Origin: Pseudoips prasinana
Lineage: Eukaryota > Arthropoda > Insecta > Lepidoptera > Nolidae
DNA: 64,000 bases
Assembly: GCA_951640165.1 (NCBI GenBank)
Contig: OX621263.1
Coordinates: forward strand, 3,742,501-3,806,500
Direction: 5' to 3'
Part shown: positions 42,301-49,139 of the stretch, one piece after another
Position numbering within the stretch: position 1 is the stretch's first letter
Layout of the letters: each line of letters opens with the position of its first letter
Translations under genes and position numbers: made by a program
Notes under the pieces: model-generated
Databases searched by the model: none
What the model was told of the DNA's origin: nothing
Seen by the model: the letters and a program-made list of their open reading frames with translations, nothing else

Positions 42301-44840
42301 CATGATATATTATTTCAACACAGTCTTCATAGCCCGCAACATTGTCTGGTTGGTCGGATTTCCAATTATTGTATACTTCATTAATCGGCTTTCCTGCAAT
42401 GTATTTTTTAAGACATCTCCTGCACTAGGTACTTAACAAACATATATGTATAGACGGACACAATTTGTGTCCGTCTATACATATATGTTTGTAAAGTCTC
42501 AGAAGAACTATTTGTGGGTCACACAAATAGGTGTCCGGCGCGGGAATCGCCGCGAGGCGACTGTCGTAGATGCTGCACCACAGGTGCAGCAAAATATTAA
42601 AATAAAAACAACATATTTTTTTTCAAACTAGCATCACCCGCGTTAATCTTTAAAAATGATAGCCTATGTGTTAATCCAGGGTGTCAGCTAACTCCATTAA
42701 GCAAATGGAACTAAATAAAGCACCCGGATTTTGTTTATTAACAGCTGCAGTCTTACGACAGCTACCCAAAAAAGCACTTGTTTTCTTGACTCAACTTTTT
42801 AATGGAATTCTAAGAATCTCAAAAATGGGAAATCATAAATTTAATCGTCCGGCGGGTCTCAAACCTGCACCATCTACCAATCCGGGGTAGGCGCTCTGCG
42901 TTAAGCTACGAACGATACACGCTGGCAGATCAAATTTAGGATTCCCTTGCTAACACCCTTCCGGAGGGTTGGAAGGGTGTTAGCAAGGGAATCCTGAAGG
43001 TTCGAGACCCGCCGGACGATTAAATTTATGATTTCCCATTTTTGAGATTAGATAGACGCTTTGCATTGCGAATAATGCTATAAATTTCGAATTCTAAGAA
43101 ATTCATACTACCCACGGATATGGAAGATATCAAAATTTTTGAGAGCCAGAAACTTGAAACTTGTTTTTTAAGCTGTTGATTCGATATAAATATAAATATG
43201 ACATTTTAATTATGTAAAAGTTAAAACCGTCAAGTGTTTAAAATAACCATAGGAAATAGAGGATGAATGTTTGTATGGAGATATGTAAGATTTATATATG
43301 TTAATCTGTTATAAGTTTGCGAAAAGAGACAAAATATTAGAGATATTTTTTTTAAATAATAATATCTTGGGACAATGTCACACAGATCATCCTAGCCCCA
43401 AAGTAAGCAAAGCTTGTACTATGAGTACCAGGCGACGATATACATACTTATATAGATAGATAAATACTTAAATACATAGAAAACATCCATCACTCAGAAA
43501 CCAATATACGTGCTCATCACACAAATATTTGCATTTACCGGGATTCGAACCCAGGACCACCAGCTTCGTGGGCAGGAGCACTACCAACTAGGCTACGGTG
43601 TACGTCGTTATATTCTGATGCAACATTTACGGAGTCATTACAAAATGTTCAGACGAAGCCGCGGACATAGCTAGTATGTTTATAAAGTATCACCCGCGAC
43701 AATAATTTCAACACTACAAAAAAAAACACTTTTTTTGTTGCTTTTCGTTAGTGCGGTAATGGTCTTTGCAAAAAAATAGAGTTACATACCATCCACAGTC
43801 TCAAAATTGCCTTCAGATTTTAAATCAGACACACCAATATGAACGTAGCGAAAATCTGGAGTCAATTCTTTCACCATTTCAGCTTCTTCTCTATTGTCAG
43901 GATAATACAGCAGAGCATCTTCTGATTCACATATATCTCTAGCGTCTAACCATGATTTGCTTTCATTATGAATCTTATAAAAGCTTTTCGTTTCTTCTTT
44001 ATACGTATAATCCTCCCAGGTGTTGCTTTCTCCGTCTGGAAAGAAGAATTAATAATTTCTTAGGACATTATTCACACACGGTCATCTGATCCCAAACTAA
44101 GTAGAGCTTGTACTATGGAAACCAGATAACTGATATCCTACATATTATTGTACTTAATAATTAATAATAATTTATTCAATATAACCATGACACCTAGATA
44201 TTTCAATAGCAGGTGGAACAATAATAGTTGCAGTAGTGTTCCTACTGTGTTGCAGTTACTATCGCCTTCTTCCAAAAAAACAATGAGTGTGAATTACAAA
44301 TCGGTCAATACATTAGTAATGTAATATTAAGTATATGATGATGGAACTCAGCAGATGAGTCATGTCTATATGGCTACAAGATCTCCAGCGAGCAATGTGC
44401 AGGTAGGCAGTGAGAGCCAGACGTCTTTGTCATCCATGTACTCTTTAGTGGTGTAATAACCCCTAGCCTAACACGTAATATCTGTCTTAAAACTTGTGTA
44501 AGACAGATCAGTAAATTGAGTAGGAAGATTGTTATAAAAATAGAAACGAACAAAAATACTCGAACGGTGATTACTAATACTACTGACTACGAAACCCACA
44601 AGACGGACCGATGATCTTGTGCGGAAACCGCTGGAAGTGGATTGCGCAAGACGGGAATTGTAGAGATCTTCGGGAGGAGGTCTTTGTAAAGCAGTGAACG
44701 CCTTCCGGTGGATATGATCATGATGATGATTTTTATAAAATAAATATAAAACTTACAAAATAATTCATATTAAACCCATGCTTACATGTATAAAACACCG
44801 TAGACACCAGTAAAACGAAAAGACACTTTTTAAAACACAT
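36206..44840 (-). CDS. Lectin gene 2: secreted dual C-type lectin (immulectin-like)
   Basis: Five minus-strand exons (44840-44786, 44035-43790, 42393-42190, 41112-40858, 36369-36206), introns all phase 1. The joined frame is 924 nt, 307 residues. Signal peptide MCFKKCLFVLLVSTVFYT, CTLD1 with WLDARDICESE, KSDQPDN and LPLNDFRCD, CTLD2 with GHCYSFHMQPLNWTDAETAC, LGFHNRD, SYQPDG, HLNDINCD and CFYICE. Both CTLDs carry QPD, unlike gene 1 whose CTLD1 has EPN, so a different sugar preference is inferred. The exons are open, but the exon 4 donor is a weak GTTCAA and SINEs crowd three splice sites, so expression or correct splicing is uncertain. The gene converges on gene 1. Confidence 0.85.
36370..37330. 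other. AT-rich intronic DNA with a weak hairpin
   Basis: 14-bp arms 36433-36446 and 36467-36480 (20-nt loop). TATATATATATAAAAG at about 36828. Otherwise no recognised element. Confidence 0.4.
37331..38279 (+). mobile_element. LINE 3' end flanked by a perfect 26-bp inverted repeat
   Basis: The plus-strand frame 37380-37907 encodes an RT C-terminus (SIINYCIPAWGGAHKTHLLR, SQRAILKIAYRKPWRC, SNNVNSSFARR-like HVNSSFARRSFKFIGPYLY), then a 3' UTR ending GAAATAAATTATTCTTATTC. Bases 37331-37356 are the exact reverse complement of 38254-38279, instead of a direct target-site duplication. A further 17-bp hairpin (37370-37386 and 37412-37428) lies at the 5' edge of the coding part. Sits in intron 4 of lectin gene 2, antisense to it. 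Confidence 0.7.
38280..38848. other. Intronic DNA, low-confidence repeats
   Basis: Includes CTCCTCCGGAACGGCTGAAC CGATTGAATGAAATTC-type sequence (38640-38680), common in lepidopteran dispersed repeats. Nothing coding. Confidence 0.35.
38849..39087. mobile_element. MITE-like element with AGGGTTCCGTACC ends
   Basis: Starts AGGGTTCCGTACC and ends GGTACGGAACCCT, a perfect 13-bp inverted terminal repeat. Internal words such as AGGGTAAAACGGGACCCTAG and ATGAACCGTGATAGTTAGAC belong to a repeat that is widespread in Lepidoptera. About 240 bp, no coding capacity. Confidence 0.75.
39355..39590 (-). mobile_element. SINE family 1
   Basis: Near full length, minus oriented, with GGGTTCGATTCCCACCCTGG on the minus strand and AGCTTGTACTATGGAAACCA on the plus strand. 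Confidence 0.75.
39790..40030 (-). mobile_element. LINE RT C-terminal scrap with imperfect hairpin
   Basis: The frame 40025-39816 reads YYGKRTRQYLTPTIFNNIDS then AVSFKKRLKKY, the pattern of a CR1-like C-terminus. At its start is a 25-bp quasi-palindrome (39991-40015 against 40055-40079, two mismatches, 39-nt spacer). Confidence 0.5.
40175..40290 (+). mobile_element. RTE 3' end
   Basis: GATCTTGTGCGGGTCGCTGG, GGCAATTGTGGAGATCTTTG, GGGGGAGGCCTTTGTCCAGC, and an ATGATGATG tail. Confidence 0.7.
40315..40665 (-). mobile_element. tRNA-derived SINE, family 2
   Basis: Minus orientation; matches the family 2 copies at 41815-42180, 47690-47880 and 50905-51290 (words ATGGGACGCCTAGTGACACG, AGCACATAAAG-type, CGCCAACTCCCAGACTTCGG on this strand). 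Confidence 0.65.
40698..40850 (+). mobile_element. tRNA-derived SINE, family 3, next to a lectin splice donor
   Basis: tRNA-like head (GTGGCACAGTGGCTAAGCC; box B CGGGTTCGATTCCCGCG), CCTAGTGCAGG near the end and a TTTAAAAAAAATG tail at 40840-40851. The tail abuts the donor of lectin gene 2 exon 4 (intron side 40851-40857). Confidence 0.7.
40858..41112 (-). CDS. Lectin gene 2 exon 4: first half of CTLD2
   Basis: Acceptor CATTTTCAG. Encodes CVYNTETGHCYSFHMQPLNW, AHLAV-type block SHLAVINSQKEADYFAEF, then FVSGAVHLGFHNRDSRGWQT. The donor is CAAG|GTTCAA, weaker than GTAAGT of gene 1 and GTAAAT of the third copy. A SINE tail begins about 7 bp into the intron. Confidence 0.85.
41163..41390 (-). mobile_element. 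SINE family 1
   Basis: Minus orientation, with CGCGGGTTCGATTCCCACCC on the minus strand and the GGACAAACAGATATGTTCAT block on the plus strand. In intron 3 of lectin gene 2. Confidence 0.75.
41530..41800 (+). repeat. Dispersed repeat (copy 2), partner of 16030-16290
   Basis: Inverted relative to the first copy. Words GTGTTCATGCCCGCTTGAGT, CGGACCGTCTCAACTGGGCC and GCATTAAAGCGCGACCGTCG. Confidence 0.6.
41815..42180 (+). mobile_element. SINE family 2, next to a lectin splice donor
   Basis: CGCGGTAGCGTGTTCAACTG head with part of the tRNA-like arm deleted, box B GGGTTCAAATCCCGGGTCGG, body to AATTCGGCCGGGAAGATAAC. It ends within about 10 bp of the donor of lectin gene 2 exon 3 (42181-42189). Confidence 0.7.
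42190..42393 (-). CDS. Lectin gene 2 exon 3: second half of CTLD1
   Basis: Acceptor ATACATTGCAG, donor TCAA|GTAAGT. Encodes VYNNWKSDQPDNVAGYEDCV, LPLNDFRCDG and YIPFICKKKP. QPD replaces the EPN of gene 1. A SINE tail lies about 12 bp upstream of the acceptor and another SINE about 10 bp beyond the donor. Confidence 0.88.
42405..42600 (-). mobile_element. SINE family 3 with internal hairpin, next to a lectin acceptor
   Basis: The minus strand runs from GTCGCCTCGCGGCGATTCCC through GTGTGACCCACAAATAG to ACCTAGTGCAGGAGATGTCT and TTAAAAAAT at about 42406. Its tail lies about 12 bp upstream of the exon 3 acceptor of lectin gene 2, where branch point and pyrimidine tract would be. The hairpin 42436-42492 sits in its middle. 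Confidence 0.6.
42436..42492. repeat. 28-bp perfect hairpin with a one-base loop
   Basis: Arms 42436-42463 and 42465-42492; the single unpaired base is T at 42464. Nearly a full palindrome of 57 bp. Confidence 0.92.
42690..43140 (+). mobile_element. Jockey-like RT fragment split by an insertion
   Basis: The plus strand reads IKQMELNKAPGFCLLTAAVL, RQLPKKALVFLTQLFNGILR up to 42816, and resumes at 43089 with ILRNSYYPRIWKISKFL. The 272 bp between are an insertion with a 12-bp target duplication. Confidence 0.7.
42817..43088. mobile_element. Foldback SINE-like insertion with 12-bp target-site duplication
   Basis: Flanked by GAATTCTAAGAA at 42805-42816 and 43089-43100. Outer arms 42817-42866 and 42998-43047 match as inverted repeats in 49 of 50 positions; inner arms 42938-42962 and 42971-42995 match perfectly (25 bp, 8-nt loop). 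Between the left arms, the minus strand has a tRNA-like head (CGTAGCTTAACGCAGAGCGC, box B-like GGTTTGAGACCC). The right outer arm repeats box B as GGTTCGAGACCC. So the insert is a tRNA-derived element folded on itself. Confidence 0.8.
43372..43605 (-). mobile_element. tRNA-derived SINE, family 4 (copy 1)
   Basis: About 235 bp almost identical to 53665-53912. The minus strand has a tRNA-like head (CCTAGTTGGTAGTGCTCCTG) and box B GGGTTCGAATCCCGG. The body shares the AGCTTGTACTATG word with family 1. In intron 2 of lectin gene 2. Confidence 0.75.
43790..44035 (-). CDS. Lectin gene 2 exon 2: first half of CTLD1
   Basis: Acceptor TTCTTCTTTCCAG, donor GATG|GTATGT. Encodes SFYKIHNESKSWLDARDICE then EEAEMVKELTPDF and VHIGVSDLKSEGNFETVDG. 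Clear homologue of gene 1 exon 2, shorter by 18 nt. Confidence 0.88.
44058..44150 (-). mobile_element. SINE family 1, promoter-distal part
   Basis: CATTATTCACACACGGTCAT, CCCAAACTAAGTAGAGCTTG and ACTATGGAAACCAGATAACT; the tRNA-like half is absent. In intron 1 of lectin gene 2. Confidence 0.65.
44325..44545 (-). mobile_element. LINE 3' end, same family as 16360-18240
   Basis: Shares TCATGTCTATATGGCTACAA, GATCTCCAGCGAGCAATGTG and ACTCTTTAGTGGTGTAATAA with the 3' end of that element. Only the last 60 or so codons remain. Confidence 0.75.
44605..44735 (+). mobile_element. RTE 3' end
   Basis: GATGATCTTGTGCGG, TTGTAGAGATCTTCGGGAGG and an ATGATCATGATGATGAT tail. Confidence 0.6.
44786..44840 (-). 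CDS. Lectin gene 2 exon 1: signal peptide
   Basis: ATG at 44840 after CTCTATAAA. Hydrophobic CLFVLLVSTVF. Donor ACAT|GTAAGC, the same phase 1 layout as gene 1 exon 1. Confidence 0.82.
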
Positions 44841-45175
44841 TTTATAGAGTTAACTTAGTGATTGAAAATTGATATTATCGTTAAAGCATACACTTAAAAT
44901 ATGACTAAGGAAAGCCGATGGTCTAAGTGATAGATTAATTTATGTTTAACTCAATATTGTAGTATATTAAATTTAAATAAGTTAGAGCAACTGAAGCCAA
45001 CACTGAAGTGGAGTGAGTTGTGTGAAGTTTGTGATCTAAATTTATACTTATACGAATATTGTAGATAACAGATAAAGTTATTCCCAAGAAGTGTAAATAA
45101 CTTAATTGTTATCAAACTTGTCTCAGTATGTGTCGTTAGGTTTTTTAATGCGAAATGGGTTTTGACCTTGGCCAC
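44841..45175. other. Upstream region of lectin gene 2
   Basis: AT-rich. No clear TATA box at the distance seen in gene 1; the minus strand has CATATTTTAAG at about 44895. The promoter could not be placed. Confidence 0.35.
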
Positions 45176-45179
45176 AATC

Positions 45180-45590
45180 TCACGATGTGGTCGAAGGTGG
45201 ATCGCGCGTACCCATAAGGTGCCTGTTCACTCTAACCTTGAATAAACCCATGTTATATGAGTCTGGAAATACATCGTTTGGGAGGGTGTTCCACTGCTTA
45301 CCCGTGTGTATGATGAAAGAGGAAGCAAATTGCTTCTTATGGCATGATGGGATGTCAACAACAAAGCGTTGGAGAGCCTCCCGACGCCTGGTAGTCCGAT
45401 AAAAAAACGGGGGAAGAAGGGATAGGTTCATGAAGGTCTTGAGCGCATTCTCCATGACACAGACTGTAGGAAACCGATAAGCTTGCAGCCTGACGCCAAT
45501 GATCAAAGTTTTGCAGCTTTTTACTTGTTAGGTCTCTATCATCCTTTATCCTGTGAGCGCGTCTGTCTATAAAAACCTTTTTCTTTTTTT
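45180..45590 (-). mobile_element. LINE RT C-terminal end
   Basis: The minus strand in two frames reads RRAHRIKDDRDLTSKKLQNF, LCHGECAQDLHEPIPSSPVF, then RRREALQRFVVDIPSCHKKQ, GKQWNTLPNDVFPDSYNMGL and FKVRVNRHLMG with a stop. Typical of a LINE ORF2 end; one frameshift near 45430. Confidence 0.65.
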
Positions 45591-45594
45591 TGAC

Positions 45595-45895
45595 ATAGGG
45601 CGACAAACGAGCAAGCCGTTCACCTGATGGTAAGTGATCACCGCCGCCCATTTACACTCGCAATACCAAAGGAGTCACGGGTGCGATGCCGGCCTTTAAA
45701 AGAGTCAGCAAACAAGTGTTGCTGACCCTTCCCTCCACCCCTATGACCTTTGGCGATCTTACTCACACGCATGAACACAACATTAAGTTATTAATGTTAT
45801 TATTAAGGAATTCCTTCTGTAAGGTGGAGGTACTTCCCCAGTCGGGCTGCTCTTTGAGCGAATGAACGCTGTGCCCGACCTCTCTTAAAACCTTT
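45595..45895 (+). repeat. Common lepidopteran dispersed repeat
   Basis: GGGCGACAAACGAGCAAGCC, CACCTGATGGTAAGTGATCA, CCGCCGCCCATTTACACTCG, then TGCCGGCCTTTAAAAGAG and a GTCGGGCTGCTCTTTGAGCG end. Known as a frequent intergenic repeat in moths and butterflies; element type not determined. Confidence 0.6.
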
Positions 45896-45944
45896 TTTTT
45901 ACTTATTGTTTTATGATGTTTTTTTTTGTGGGAGAGAATAGCTG

Positions 45945-46065
45945 GATAACACTATATAAGTATGTATTAACAAAAGAAAAGTAGTATATGTAGTATATCA
46001 GCTACCTGGTTTCCATAGTACGAGCTCTGCTTAGCGATGCTCAGATGGGAGATGGGATGAGCAGC
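45945..46065 (+). mobile_element. SINE family 1, promoter-distal part
   Basis: AAGTATGTATTAACAAAAGA, then CTACCTGGTTTCCATAGTAC and GAGCTCTGCTTAG. Head missing. Confidence 0.55.
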
Positions 46066-46381
46066 TCGCCCCGGCTTCGCACGGATATTAAACAAAAATT
46101 TCCAAAGTTAATTTTTTTTATACACACACACATACCCTCCCGTATGGGAGCGTACTTTCGCGTTTTTACGTGGGGTCATTAAAGTATGAAGGAAAAAAAT
46201 AAAGGAATATAAAAAAATTAAGGAAATTCGAATATATATATATATTTTTGGGATTATTTATTATTATATTTTTTTATTTTGTAAAAAGGCCTTTACTTTA
46301 TACTTTAATTTCTCTGCTCCTGAAATCTATCTATCTATTCATTGAGGCAGAGCTTCCCTGTAAACGATATTTGATGTTAAT

Positions 46382-46590
46382 TTATTTTGTGGTACCAAAA
46401 TAAATTGATTCTGAAGGGTTTGATGAATTTAAAATCTCCTGGGGATAATGGACTGCGTCCTCCATATTAGTCACGGTGTCTATCGATTTGTATTTTTTTA
46501 TTTGTTTGGTAACTTTTTGAATAATTAGATTGTTTATTTCGTTGACGCTATCATTCCTGGGTGTCACTATTGCCCTAGAACACATCGCTT
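46382..46590 (-). pseudogene. Helitron helicase fragment
   Basis: Frame 46585-46382: AIVTPRNDSVNEINNLIIQK, then KSIDTVTNMEDAVHYPQEIL and NSSNPSE. It matches the pattern near the C-terminal end of the PIF1-like helicase of Helitrons (AIL.P.ND.V.EIN, S.D.V, YP.EFLNS.NPSG). A short fragment; no Rep domain or termini were seen. Confidence 0.6.
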
Positions 46591-47254
46591 ATTATGGTGA
46601 GCGGCGACCATGCGGCCTTTTTAAATAATCTTACATTTTTAAACTTGTGATATCTTTCGAATGGGGTGTCCAAAATTGAACATTTCGAAAAGTTATATAA
46701 TGCTATCGAAGCAGACTTAAATTCAATGAAATCATTTATTTTGATAAGAATTAATTCCAAAGTATAAATAAAAGATCTTTAGCCGTGGCCGTATTTTTTA
46801 ATGAAATAAATACTTATTGTCACATTACAATAATAGTAAGACATGTGCTGTCACGATATTTTTTGTAGGTAATTATATGTTCTGTAAAGACGTAGTACAT
46901 TATTTTGTTCCATAATCAATAGGTTTCGCAGCGCACGCGATTTAAGTAAGTTATTTGGTATTTTTTCACATCTTGGGTTACATTATTGGAGTTTTAGTAT
47001 GGATCCCTAACTTTTTTGAAAAATTAGCTAACCTATGTTCACCGGAGATAGTGTAGCTTCCCAAAAGTGAATATTTTTTTCAAATCAGTCAAATAGTTTC
47101 GGAGCCTATTCAATACAAACAAACAAAAAAAAAACAATCAAATCTTTCCACTGTATAATATTACTGTAGATGATTGTTTTTTCAAACCACTTTTATAATT
47201 ATTACTATGTTAATCATTAAATTTAAATATTTAATTTGAAATAATAATAAATAT
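46591..47254. other. Intergenic, one dispersed repeat tail
   Basis: About 47030-47180 has AATAGTTTCGGAGCCTATTC and ACAAACAAACAAAAAAAAAA, then TATAATATTACTGTAGATGA, a common lepidopteran repeat end. The rest is unassigned. Confidence 0.4.
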
Positions 47255-47460
47255 CCTGGGACATTATTCACACGCGGTCATATGATCTCAAACTAAGCAG
47301 AGCTTGTACTATGGAAACCAGATAACTGATATATCACAATTACTACTTTTCTTTTGCAAATACATACTTATATATATAACTACACCCAGACTCAGGGCAA
47401 ACGGACATAGTCATGTACATAAATATCTGTCCTGGGTGGGAATCGAACCCACGACCTGAC
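47255..47460 (-). mobile_element. SINE family 1
   Basis: CATTATTCACACGCGGTCAT, GTCCTGGGTGGGAATCGAAC and CCACGACCTGACACGG on the plus strand; the head is cut at 47460. Confidence 0.7.
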
Positions 47461-47689
47461 ACGGCCCAGCGAGAACTCATTTAACAATGATATGAATTCT
47501 CGCTAATCTGTAATAGCCAAAGTTGTTTTATAAAACTACTGTAGGTAGGAATGCAAGGGTTATCAATGTCAAAGTTATTTCTAAAGAATAACCAAACTAC
47601 TATATACCTAAGAGTAAGTCTTATCCATTCTATGAATTGTATTGTTTATGATTTAAAAACTGGAAACATAATATCAATTAGTTGGTTGA

Positions 47690-47880
47690 CTGCCTCGTTG
47701 GTCTAGCGGTAGCGTGTTCAACCGCAGATAATGAGGTCCTGGGTTCAAATCCCGGGTCGGACCAAAAAGTGGTTATGGGATATTCCATAAAAAGAAGTTC
47801 CTCAGTATCAGCCCGAAGTCTGGAAGTTGGCGGTATTACACACCCGTGCCTCGGAGAGTCAAACATTTGACGTTCTCAAT
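47690..47880 (+). mobile_element. SINE family 2, 3'-truncated
   Basis: CTGCCTCGTTGGTCTAGCGG, TAGCGTGTTCAACCGCAGAT, box B GGGTTCAAATCCCGGGTCGG, GAAGTCTGGAAGTTGGCGGT. tRNA-like, but the acceptor stem does not pair, so it is not a tRNA gene. Confidence 0.7.
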
Positions 47881-47920
47881 CATGGAAAATGTACATATGT
47901 ACTTATGAGAAACAGGGGCT

Positions 47921-48150
47921 CTACCGGCTAAGTCGCCGAACATCGTTTTCGTGAAAGGCATTCAAATAAATAAAGGCTAAAAATTACTTAATCAATCGTT
48001 AAATCAGCTTCAACGTTGACAATGATTCCGGACCATTTATGACGTCACATGTGGTCATGGAAGCCGATTTAACGATTGATTAAGTCATTTTTAACCTTTA
48101 TTTATTTGAACGCCATTCACGAAAACGATGTTCGGTGACTTAGCCAGTAG
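47921..48150. mobile_element. MITE-like foldback element with 90-bp inverted arms
   Basis: 47921-48010 and 48061-48150 are reverse complements with 7 mismatches in 90; a 50-bp centre has TGACGTCACATGTGGTCATG. No coding capacity and no clear target duplication. Confidence 0.8.
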
Positions 48151-48164
48151 ATGCCCAGATCATC

Positions 48165-48410
48165 ATAACAACTCTAAGGAGTCCACGCCTGGACAAAAGC
48201 CTCCCCCAATAATCATCTTGGGGGGATATGCCATAATCGCTACGCTTAGCAGACGGGTCGGCGATCGCAGTAAGATGGTCATAGTACTCAGAAAGAAGCT
48301 GCTGCCCGTCGTCTGGTAGATATTCCTTGGGGTCGACTTCTACGCCCCCCACGGGATGAGATGGGGTGATGATATTCTGATATTCGCCGCCGTCTCCACA
48401 CAGACTTTAA
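48165..48410 (-). repeat. Dispersed repeat with coding-like core (copy 2)
   Basis: Matches 7155-7430. The minus frame 48352-48140 reads GGVEVDPKEYLPDDGQQLLS, then EYYDHLTAIADPSAKRSD and YGISPQDD. Confidence 0.6.
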
Positions 48411-48966
48411 ATTGGTTTAATTACATTTAAATTAGTTTATTTGTGTAAAAAAACAGAAACCTCGGAAATATTAAATTTATGGAGAATTATATACTTATTA
48501 AAAAAAAATTATAATAATAATGTCCAAAAAAAATTTATCAAATGCCATAACATGCGTAATCTCGGGGTCTTATAAAATATGACTCTAAATTAATCTTCGA
48601 TGAACACATTGATAGCATTGCAAAGAAGGCATCTTGGGTTTGTTATGGGCGCTTCATTTTGTTTCAAAGATGCAAAAACGCTTAAAATATTGTACTATAC
48701 ATAATATGTAATTCATAATAATTCATAATTCATTTAATCATTGTCGAACATAGGTACATACATTTTTTAACATTACATTTCCAGATGTGAGTGAATGTGT
48801 TTTCCCATTATGTTCTACCATTATGGCATGCAATGGTTATACAAATTTAAATTTATTCTAGTTAATCATAAAATATTTATATAATCGGATACAAATTAAA
48901 AATAACAATTGTCAAATTTAAAACTTTACAGAAGTCAAAGCGATAAAACATAAAACAAAATAATTT

Positions 48967-49035
48967 CAATTCTAGACCCATTATTATAACAATTCTAGAC
49001 CCATTATTATAACAATTCTAGACCCATTATTATAA
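48967..49035. repeat. Three tandem 23-bp units
   Basis: CAATTCTAGACCCATTATTA plus TAA, repeated exactly three times (48967, 48990, 49013), then a partial fourth. Lies in the 3' flank of the minus-strand LINE. Confidence 0.9.
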
Positions 49036-49139
49036 CAATTTTTATAAAATTTACAAACTATTAATATACAATATAAATGTCAAATTCTTAGTCTTAAAGA
49101 AATTTTATTATAATTTCTTAAACCAGCCATATACAATAT

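Noticed and set aside
47697..47765. tRNA-like sequence with box A and box B
   Set aside because: The acceptor arms do not pair, and the same head occurs in several copies with a common 3' body, so it is a SINE head. The same holds for 40720-40775, 41840-41885, 43540-43600, 50930-50982 and 42841-42910.
48967..49035. CRISPR-like array
   Set aside because: Direct 23-bp repeats without spacers, in an animal genome; a simple tandem repeat.
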